NCBI GenBank assembly: GCA_947176505.1
Contig: CAMWQW010000007.1
Span: 111,164 to 175,163 of the forward strand
Direction: 5' to 3'
From: an uncultured Lachnospiraceae bacterium
GTDB taxonomy: Bacteria; Bacillota; Clostridia; Lachnospirales; Lachnospiraceae
DNA: 64,000 bases
A model generated the notes under the pieces. It was not told the DNA's origin and did not search any database. It saw only the letters and a list, made by a program, of their open reading frames with translations. How positions within the stretch are numbered: the first letter of the stretch is position 1; each line of letters starts with the position of its first letter. Positions 9,680 through 18,000 of the stretch are shown piece by piece. The translations under genes and the position numbers were made by a program.

Positions 9680-11101
9680 CTAAAAAGCAGTCCCCGGCAG
9701 CGCAATTTCTAACTCTCCACAGATTTTCTCAATTTGCGTAACCAGCTCTTCATCAGTCAGAACCGTCACACGTCCCGACGCATACTCCTCATCAACCCAA
9801 ACCTTTAAAGCTCTGACCAGATCACAGTTCTTGTCCAGCTGGTTCTCCTCATTCAGGCGATAATAAGTATTGATCCAATGCGCTATTCCCGCCATCCCTG
9901 AAGTGTTTGACACAGCGCAGAGAACCGGTCTGTTCAAGAACTTCTCTGTGTCGAAAATATTATATATCTCCTCATTTTTAAGAAGTCCGTCCGCATGAAT
10001 GCCCGCTCTTGTCACGTTAAAATTCTTTCCGACAAAAGGCGTTCTCGGCGGAATCTGGTATCCTATCTCTTTCTCATAATACTCTGCTAATTCCGTTATG
10101 ACCGTGGTATCCATCCCATTCAGTTCACCGCGAAGCTGCGCATACTCAAATACCATCGCCTCAAGCGGTGTGTTACCGGTTCTCTCTCCGATACCGAACA
10201 GCGAAGTATTAACTCCCGAACAACCATACAGCCATGCAGTTGTAGAATTTGATACCGCTTTATAAAAATCATTATGTCCGTGCCACTCAATCAGTTCATG
10301 TGGTACGCCGGCGTGAGTATATAGTGCATAGATGATGCCCTGTACACTTCTCGGAATAACAGCGCCGGGGTAATTAACGCCATACCCCATCGTATCACAT
10401 GCGCGCACTTTAATCGGTATCTTATATTCCTCCATAAGTTTCATAAGTTCCATGCAAAAAGGTACTACATAGCCATAAATATCAGCCCTTGTAATATCCT
10501 CCATATGACACCTCGGACTGATTCCTTCCTCCAGACAGTCACGGATAACACTCAGATAATGATCCATGGCTTGTCTCCTTGTCATTTTTAATTTCAGGAA
10601 AATGTGGTAATCCGAACAACTCACCAATATCCCTGTCTCTTTCATGCCTATCTCCTTGACAAGCTTAAAATCCTCTTTGCTGGCACGTATCCAGCTCGTA
10701 ACTTCCGGATAACGATATCCCCGCTCCATACATTTATATACTGCATCGCGGTCTTTCTTGCTGTATAGGAAAAATTCACTGGCACGAATCATTCCGTTAG
10801 GACCACCCAGCTTGTGCAGATAATCGTAAATCGTAACAATCTGCTCTGTCGTATAAGGCGCTCTGGACTGCTGACCGTCTCTGAATGTCGTATCTGTAAT
10901 CCAGATATCCTTCGGCATATTATGCGGAACCGTCCTATCATTGAAAGGAATCTTAGGTATCTCAGAATAGGGAAACATATTTCTGAATACATTCGGCTTT
11001 TTAACATCGTCCAAAATATACATATGCTCTTCTATTTCAAGAAGATTGTTATGATCATTCATGGTCACCGGGCGATTCGTAAAAGTTCTCTCATCGTACA
11101 T
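9680..11101 (-). CDS. Re-citrate synthase-like DRE-TIM metallolyase
   Basis: A 473-residue member of the homocitrate/isopropylmalate synthase superfamily. The first strand carries DTTFRDGQQSRAPYT, the metal-binding HxH block is EWHGHNDFYKAV, and GIGERTGNTPLEAMV is the conserved loop. It lacks the C-terminal LeuA regulatory domain. Enzymes of this kind in strict anaerobes are Re-face citrate synthases (first shown in Clostridium kluyveri); they are often mislabelled as isopropylmalate synthase. Being cotranscribed with icd, in a window lacking any gltA-type gene, supports the citrate role. Start at 11101 has AAAGG 11 bases upstream; 11110 is an alternative but is too close to that site. Confidence 0.8.
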   Translation of the reverse strand: MYDERTFTNRPVTMNDHNNLLEIEEHMYILDDVKKPNVFRNMFPYSEIPKIPFNDRTVPHNMPKDIWITDTTFRDGQQSRAPYTTEQIVTIYDYLHKLGGPNGMIRASEFFLYSKKDRDAVYKCMERGYRYPEVTSWIRASKEDFKLVKEIGMKETGILVSCSDYHIFLKLKMTRRQAMDHYLSVIRDCLEEGISPRCHMEDITRADIYGYVVPFCMELMKLMEEYKIPIKVRACDTMGYGVNYPGAVIPRSVQGIIYALYTHAGVPHELIEWHGHNDFYKAVSNSTTAWLYGCSGVNTSLFGIGERTGNTPLEAMVFEYAQLRGELNGMDTTVITELAEYYEKEIGYQIPPRTPFVGKNFNVTRAGIHADGLLKNEEIYNIFDTEKFLNRPVLCAVSNTSGMAGIAHWINTYYRLNEENQLDKNCDLVRALKVWVDEEYASGRVTVLTDEELVTQIEKICGELEIALPGTAF

Positions 11102-11176
11102 AGCTATCATGACCTTTCTACGCCTATCCGTTGCAATCGGTATACTGTTGTATCTCGTCGCATAGATGTACGTTCC

Positions 11177-11210
11177 GTATAATTGTATACAATCATACCA
11201 TTTCTGTCAA
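11177..11210 (-). promoter_or_regulatory. Citrate synthase-gntR-icd promoter with overlapping dyad operator
   Basis: On the minus strand TTGACA (11205-11210) and TACAAT (11182-11187) are 17 bp apart. The -10 is embedded in an almost perfect 22-bp dyad (11177-11198) with core ATTGTATACAAT, which fits the GT-N-AC rule of FadR/FCD-type GntR operators. A protein bound here would block the polymerase, so feedback control by the downstream GntR gene is likely. The -35 overlaps the last codons of the subtilase gene. Confidence 0.7.
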
Positions 11211-12142
11211 CCCGAACTGAACATTTCTTCTATATTCAACATTCCCCATCCCTGTTTATTCCACGTATCACCCATATCACGGGCACTGAAAATCATTCTG
11301 CGTTTTACTTGTTCATTATTCATATAGGGATATTTTTGCAGAAAGAGCGCAGATGCGCCAGATACGATGGGTGTCGCCATAGATGTACCGCTTTTCTTAA
11401 TATAGGCATTCCGAAAGCCGATTCGGTAGTTTCCCCTGCATTGCACATTACAGGAAATAATATCCGTCCCCGGTGCAACAATATCAGGTTTACGATAGAG
11501 CATATCATGGCTTCCCCGTCCGGAATAATTCTCGCATAAATCTCTACGTGCTCCGAAATAACCGCCCTCATGACAACCTACCGTAATAACCTTGCGGCTT
11601 ATCCCTAACGGCGATATCGTTCCTTCTCTCGGTCCGTTATTGCCGGCAGCACATACCACTACAATTCCTTGCTCCCATACGGCATCAAGCAGACCTATCA
11701 ATTCCTCCATACGCTCCTTCTCACTACTGCTCCCAATTCCGAGTGAAACATTCAATACCCGGATCTGATAGCGTATGCGGTTTTGCAATACCCACATCAA
11801 CCCATGGTACATGCTGTCTATGCTTCCTTCACCGTTATGATCAAGTACCTTTCCGATACACAATCGACATGCCGGTGCCATTCCTCTGTACAATCTGCGG
11901 GAAGCATAACCGCTTCCTCCAACACAACCGGCAACATGCGTACCATGTCCGCTGTCGTCATAACTTCCCTGTCTTCCATTGACGAAATCCATAAACGCTA
12001 CAATACGGTTATCAAAATCAGGATGCACACCAATTCCTGTATCCAGAATCGCAACCGTAACATTTTCTGTTGCTATATTTCCCTGTAAAGCATCACTGCA
12101 TCCCACTTGTTTTCTGACACGATTCACGGTATCTCTCCACAC
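11207..12142 (-). CDS. Subtilisin-like serine protease (S8), no signal peptide
   Basis: 311 residues that are essentially just the catalytic domain. The Asp block is VAILDTGIGVHPDF, the His block DDSGHGTHVAG, the oxyanion Asn is in VVCAAGNNGP and the nucleophile is in KKSGTSMATPIVSG. No signal peptide or long prodomain is seen, so it resembles intracellular AprX-like proteases. The start is read as GTG at 12142 without a clear ribosome site and close to a hairpin, so the exact N-terminus is uncertain. It lies between the surface-protein cluster and the citrate operon. Confidence 0.9.
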   Translation of the reverse strand: MWRDTVNRVRKQVGCSDALQGNIATENVTVAILDTGIGVHPDFDNRIVAFMDFVNGRQGSYDDSGHGTHVAGCVGGSGYASRRLYRGMAPACRLCIGKVLDHNGEGSIDSMYHGLMWVLQNRIRYQIRVLNVSLGIGSSSEKERMEELIGLLDAVWEQGIVVVCAAGNNGPREGTISPLGISRKVITVGCHEGGYFGARRDLCENYSGRGSHDMLYRKPDIVAPGTDIISCNVQCRGNYRIGFRNAYIKKSGTSMATPIVSGASALFLQKYPYMNNEQVKRRMIFSARDMGDTWNKQGWGMLNIEEMFSSG

Positions 12143-12145
12143 AAT

Positions 12146-12179
12146 AATCCCGGCTATAGATTTATTCTATGCCGGGATT
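12146..12179 (-). terminator. Hairpin downstream of the smaller BspA-like gene
   Basis: Arms AATCCCGGC and GCCGGGATT, with a further imperfect inner stem, lie 18 bp after the surface-protein stop codon. The minus-strand tail is ATTATTGTG, weak for a terminator. The run of six T is on the other strand, so ending of minus transcripts may be leaky and the subtilase could be read from upstream. Confidence 0.5.
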
Positions 12180-12196
12180 TTTTGTAGGTTCAGTGT

Positions 12197-15052
12197 TTAT
12201 TCTGTTCGTTTTGTCTTAATATTCTTCCGCCTGCCACCACGATAGGTAAACAGCGCAAACGCAGTACATACAAGTCCTGCACACAAAAACCACTTTGGAT
12301 GGACACTGCTATCTCCTGTATTAGGGGAATCATCTTTATTGCCAAGCGATGTAAAGACTGCCTGACCATCCTGTACATCCGCAACTACCATGCTGCTCGT
12401 TCCATAATTATAAATACCGTACGGTGAAAAATGTTTTGCCGAAAATGTAATCGCATCTATGCCGTCAGCCGACACTACTCTGCTCTCTACCTCTTCAAGC
12501 TGTCCATCTGCATCCAGACAAACTACATGAAGATTCTCCTCTCCCACTCCGTTTGGAATCGGAATCGTAATCTCTACACTCTGTTTGCCAAGCCCCGTAA
12601 TCGGTATCCCCGTGCCCGCTTCTATCATACTAATCTCATATGCGCACAAGTTCCGCGGCAGCTTGTTGCCATAAATATTCTTATAGACATCACCGATTCT
12701 TGCTTTCGCCTCTTCACTGTCCTCAATCGATAAAATATAATTCTCTTCAGCACCTTCCATTACAGCACTTGACACACCGTCTTTTGGTAGAGAATAACTG
12801 TTAATCTGCACATCAATACCTTGATACTCCGCATCTTGGGACATCTCACTGTTGCTAATCTTCTCAGCACCTTCCTCAAGCATATACGTCTTTCCGTCTA
12901 TCTGGCACGTCTCGCCAGCCACAGGATATGATCCGTCTCCTTGTCTGCCGACAATCTGCAGAATACCATCTTCTCCATCTACCGCCTCTTTCGTCATCTT
13001 ACAGACAATTCCTTCAAATCCGGCATTTCCGTTGTCCAAAACCGTACCTGTCAAATCGCTTACGCTATCCGGCACAACTGCTATCTCACTTCCCTTAAAT
13101 GCCAAATCACGGTAATTATCTCTATATAATTTAGTCGTTGTCGTCTCATATGACAGTTCCGGAAGAGATTCTCCCCCAAAGACAATTACCCGTCCGGAAG
13201 AACTTCCCGCTTGTGTGTTGTCATAAGCTCTGAGCCCTACCTGTCTTGCCGACGCCGGAATATGAACCGTCTCAAGAGGACATCCCGCAAATGCTCTGTC
13301 CCGAATCTCCTGTATTTGATTACCGCCCTCTAATGCCGTAAGACTGCTGCATCCTTGGAACGCCGCCTCACCTATTATTTCAACGCTGTCCGGCAGAATC
13401 ACCTTAGTAATATCTGTACAATCCTTAAATGCCTCCGCTCCAATCTGCTTAACTTGTGAAGGAACTGAAACAACACTGTTACTTCCTTTATACGCTAATA
13501 AAATACCGTCACCGACGATTAAGTAATCACCCGATCCATTCTGTTTCCAATTTGTCAGCCAAGGCGTCTTCTCAAATGCCGCCGCTTCAATGTTCTGAAC
13601 ACTGTTAGGAATTACTATATTAGTTAACCCATCACAATGGTAAAAAGCCGCATATCCAATCGTCTCAACGCTGTCCGGAATCCTGATAGAACTAAGATCA
13701 GATCTGGCAAATGAAAACTCTCCAAGTCTGACAATCCCATCCGGAATATCGAAGGAAGTCATCTCATCATCATAATATGCCTGTGCCGCTATGATAGAAT
13801 TATCGACCACTGTATATTTCGGGAACGAACCACCTTTCGCGTCGTCAGAGCCAGCCAGCCCCGGAACCGTATCTGTGTTCCGTTCTATATCACTTTCTGG
13901 AATGCCGCCAAGTGTTTCTCCTGTTCCACCTACATTGACCGTAGCCTGTGCATTGTCCACCAATACAAAAGCCTCACGTCCAATCACTCTCGTCTTTCCT
14001 CTGACAGCCGGATCTTCCTCTTCCGCCATTGCATTGATATGAGAAACTTCATGGTAATAGTCTACCGGTGGAAGAAGCTGTGTCTCCTCTGTATCTTCTC
14101 CCTCCGCCACATCATTCCCGCTGACACTGGAAGGAATTGGTGCTTCCTCATATTCGGAGACATCTATATCTTCCAATACTAACGACTGCGCAAAAGTATC
14201 TGCCCTTGAACCGGCATCTGCCTGAATCTCTAATTTTGTGCATCCGTCAAATGCTGTACTATGAATTGTACTGACCGACGGCGGTATTGCAATCTGGCGC
14301 AGTCTGATACAGTCCTCGAACGCTTTCATGTCAATATTCTTAACAGAATATGGAATGCTGACTTCATTCAAATTCTTACAATTTGAAAATGCATAAGCCG
14401 AAATTTCTTTGACATTGCTGCTAATGTCAATCTTCTGCAAATTATAATCACCCCAAAACGCGTAGGGCTTAATCTTCTCCACGGATCCCGGCATCGTATA
14501 GCTGTCTCCTCTTCTGCCAGCCAGTACCTGATACAGAGTATCCCATCCGTTCTTGTTATAGATTGCGCCATCATCACAGGTAAACTTAGGATTGCTGCTG
14601 TCGAATTGAACGCTTGCAAGGCTGTAATCCCCTGCAAAGGCTCCGTTACCTAAACTTGTGAGTCCAGTACCTATCGTGACAGACTTAAGAGATGGGCATC
14701 CGCTAAACGCAGCATTTCCAATCGTAGTCACTGAATTCGGCACAGACACGCTCTCCAAATTACTACATTCAGAAAAAGCACTCGATCCGATACTTTCCAC
14801 AGATTCGCCTATCGTCACTCTCTTAATGTGGTCATTCCCAGCAAAGGCTCCCGCCTCTATCTTTTCAACGTAATTGGAAATAGACACGTCCTCAGCCGTG
14901 CCATTGTACTTCACTAATGTAGTTCCGTCCATCTGAAAATCAGATGCGGAAGAGGTTTCCACCGCTTCCACATCTGATACAGGGATCTGTGTCACTGCCA
15001 TTGCTGTCACAAGGAGCAGTATACCAATCAGGTTTCTTATTTTTTTCCCCAT
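12197..15052 (-). CDS. BspA-like leucine-rich repeat surface protein with PxTG-type anchor
   Basis: 951 residues. A signal peptide (about 1-30, IGILLLVTAMAVTQIPVS) is followed by two arrays of LRR_5/BspA repeats of the type 'IGxxAFxxCxxLxxVxIPxSVxxI' (about 45-290 and 425-640). After that come beta-rich domains, then a domain shared with the neighbouring protein (VEITIPIP ... FSAKHFSPYGIY, about 820-900). The C-terminus is a sorting signal: SPNTGDSS, a hydrophobic helix and a basic tail. That motif fits the (S/P)PxTG type used by clostridial class B sortases. BspA-like proteins bind host matrix or other cells; the ligand here is unknown. It starts 10 bp after the larger BspA-like gene. Confidence 0.92.
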   Translation of the reverse strand: MGKKIRNLIGILLLVTAMAVTQIPVSDVEAVETSSASDFQMDGTTLVKYNGTAEDVSISNYVEKIEAGAFAGNDHIKRVTIGESVESIGSSAFSECSNLESVSVPNSVTTIGNAAFSGCPSLKSVTIGTGLTSLGNGAFAGDYSLASVQFDSSNPKFTCDDGAIYNKNGWDTLYQVLAGRRGDSYTMPGSVEKIKPYAFWGDYNLQKIDISSNVKEISAYAFSNCKNLNEVSIPYSVKNIDMKAFEDCIRLRQIAIPPSVSTIHSTAFDGCTKLEIQADAGSRADTFAQSLVLEDIDVSEYEEAPIPSSVSGNDVAEGEDTEETQLLPPVDYYHEVSHINAMAEEEDPAVRGKTRVIGREAFVLVDNAQATVNVGGTGETLGGIPESDIERNTDTVPGLAGSDDAKGGSFPKYTVVDNSIIAAQAYYDDEMTSFDIPDGIVRLGEFSFARSDLSSIRIPDSVETIGYAAFYHCDGLTNIVIPNSVQNIEAAAFEKTPWLTNWKQNGSGDYLIVGDGILLAYKGSNSVVSVPSQVKQIGAEAFKDCTDITKVILPDSVEIIGEAAFQGCSSLTALEGGNQIQEIRDRAFAGCPLETVHIPASARQVGLRAYDNTQAGSSSGRVIVFGGESLPELSYETTTTKLYRDNYRDLAFKGSEIAVVPDSVSDLTGTVLDNGNAGFEGIVCKMTKEAVDGEDGILQIVGRQGDGSYPVAGETCQIDGKTYMLEEGAEKISNSEMSQDAEYQGIDVQINSYSLPKDGVSSAVMEGAEENYILSIEDSEEAKARIGDVYKNIYGNKLPRNLCAYEISMIEAGTGIPITGLGKQSVEITIPIPNGVGEENLHVVCLDADGQLEEVESRVVSADGIDAITFSAKHFSPYGIYNYGTSSMVVADVQDGQAVFTSLGNKDDSPNTGDSSVHPKWFLCAGLVCTAFALFTYRGGRRKNIKTKRTE

Positions 15053-15062
15053 AAGATTTCCT

Positions 15063-18000
15063 TTATGCTGTTTTTACTTTGGCTGCCTTATCCTTCTTAA
15101 TAAACAGAATAATGGATAAGCATGCCAGCCCGACGGATAAGAACCACTTCGGATGAATCGGATCACCCGTCTTCGGCGTCGCATCAAGCATTCCTTCCGT
15201 CAGATTACCCGTATCTACATAAACCGTGTACGGCGAGAAGTGTGTCGCCGTAAATCTGATACACGGAACACCATTAATCGTCGTAAAGTTCTCGTTCAGG
15301 TTCTCCAACTGATTACCGTTAATTACTGCACCTGCCATATTATTGCCGCCATATGCTACCAACGCATCCGGAATCGGAATCGTAATGTCTACTGAGAGAC
15401 CGGAAATCTGGTCACCCGTAAGCTGATAAGTTCCGGTAGAATCCCACAGACTGATATCCATCGCATAGTACAGAATATTATCTAAACTGCCATATTTATT
15501 TGTCAGTGCATCCGCCACCGCTCTGGTCGCCTCATCCGTCTCGGTTATCTTGACAATGAAATTGTCTGTTGAACCGTTAACATTGGCTGTCGCAAGATCT
15601 TTATTAGAGATACCGGGCTTCGTAATATCTACACGGGTATTACCATTGTCCGTACTGCCTCCGCCGCCGTTATTTGATGTGGCTGTGCTCGCCGGAGCCG
15701 TCCCGGCTGTATACTCTGCCGTTATTGTTACATTATTAGACGGCATCACGAAGGTTGTCGGCGTCTGACTGACATTCGCCAGCGAAACTCCTTGCGACTC
15801 TGTCACCCATCTCGAGAATACCGAACCTGCCGCTGGCGTATTCGCTGTAATCTGTACTGTTGTGCCTGCTGCATAACTTCCACTACCACTTCCGCCAAGT
15901 ACTGTTACAGTATATAATCCTGCATTAGCCGTTGTAGAAGTAGTCGATGTCGAGGCAGTTGATGATGACGTCGTACTTGACGTTGTACTAGTACTCGACG
16001 AAGACGTACTACTTGATGTCGTGTTGCCCGATGTATTCGTACCATTTCCGGACGTGTTTGTTCCGTTACCGGATGTATTCGTACTGCCTCCTGATGTATT
16101 TGTTGAACCGCCACTGGTTCCAGCCGCAACCTTATACAATAACACAATATTTTTGGCTGATGATATATTGGTATAAGAATCACTATATCCATTTTGTTCA
16201 TAGCCTGCATGAACAGGATGTGCTGGAGCTATTGCTTCGCCACCCGGCAAAATATACTGTGTTGGTCCAATCTGTTTGCCATCCACACCATCATAGAACG
16301 CCACCGGATATTTACCATTCACCATACCATTCTCTGTGAAGCCCTGTGCATAGAATGAAGTATCTGCATGAATCGTATCACCAAGTTTCACATTATTCAT
16401 GCCTGCCCACTGCTCAAATGTCCATCCTTCAAGCACCGGATCCGCCGGTTCAATCGGACGCGAACCATCCTCTACATATTGAGGATTATCTAAATCATTA
16501 CCTGATTTATCCTTCAAATCAGGAATCAATACATAATTGGCATCATAAAATGCTACCTGCCACAGCTCACCCAATGGATGCTGATCGTCAATCTGCAAAT
16601 GATATACATCACCATATTCTTTGACATATCTGACTACTGCTGAGTCCTCATATGCCCTCACAGTCGTCATCATTGTCTTTTCATCGTCAAAAGCAGTACC
16701 TGATATTTTAACTTCTTTACCGTAAATGGTAAGATTACCCAAATTATTTGCCCCTGAAAAAGCACCACTACCAATATCATTAGTTGTAATCGGTAATACA
16801 ACCGTCTGAAGTTTATCACAATTTCGGAAACAATCTTCAGGAATAACTGCTAATCCCGCTTTGCTCTCACTTCCAAACTCTATATTTGTAATGTAATCAC
16901 AGTCTTCAAAAGCACCCGGCTTGATTGCGCTCACTTGCTCTAAGTTAGCATCCGTTGACGTATTGACAACCGCCGGACCAACCTTTCCACTACCTCTTGC
17001 AGCAAGACATTCCTCAATCACAAGGGAACCATCCGTATTTTTGGAGTAAATGATTCCGTTGACTGTCGTATAATAATCATTATCCTCCACGTTCGTCATC
17101 GAATAGCATCCTCTGAACGGTGCCTTACCGATATCTGCACAATCCGGACCAATCATAACATACAGTAAACTCTCGCAGCTATCAAATGCATAGTCCGGCA
17201 GATATTTTACACTCTTCATCGTCACAGAACGAATCAAATCATTCCCTCGCGTATACAACTCATTGGCTGATGTTCCTTCATAGTCCTTATAATAGCCACT
17301 AAACAGACCGGGAACTACTTTTGTATTATCGTCCTCATCTCCTTCAGTTGATTCATACATCTTTCTTACTTCTGTTGACCAACTATTGTTTCTTAAATAC
17401 GTATTATAATTACCAGTATTTCTCTCTGAGCTCTCCGTTGGATTTCCATCCACTGTATAGTTCCTGATGTATCCATACACATCAATAGACTCCACACCTT
17501 CCGGAATGACAATGTTTTTAGTTGCATCAACCAGAGCCATTTCCTCTCCTGTCGGTGCTCTGTATGGATCATTAGCATCCACAATCTCTACCACATTATA
17601 TGGACGCATAGTATAATACGGTTTCGGGTCAACTGAACTTATTGGTGGGTTATCCGGGTCACTTGTATCCGCGGCATAAACCGTCATCGGCTCAAACAAC
17701 CAATCAGTCAATTTATTAACTGCATTCGATGTAGAATTGCCCGAGATATCCGGTTGGATAGGACCTGGTGTTACATGTGGATTCCCATCTACCCAGTCCT
17801 CCCATTCACTACAAAAACTTTCATTTACCCATGGACCATAATCTTCCGATGCGTATACTGTCTCTTTATCTGCCGCCGCCTGCCATGCCTGTGCAAACTC
17901 AACACGATAGCTGTCGTAATCAGTACCTGCATATCGTCCATACCACTCTGCTGTTTTCATCTCCTCATAAGACTTGGCACCACTCTTTGTAATCTCATCG

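Noticed and set aside
15950-16110. Tandem 24-30 bp repeats considered as a mobile repeat or CRISPR
   Set aside because: They encode the Thr/Asn/Ser/Gly linker of the large surface protein in frame and have no spacers.
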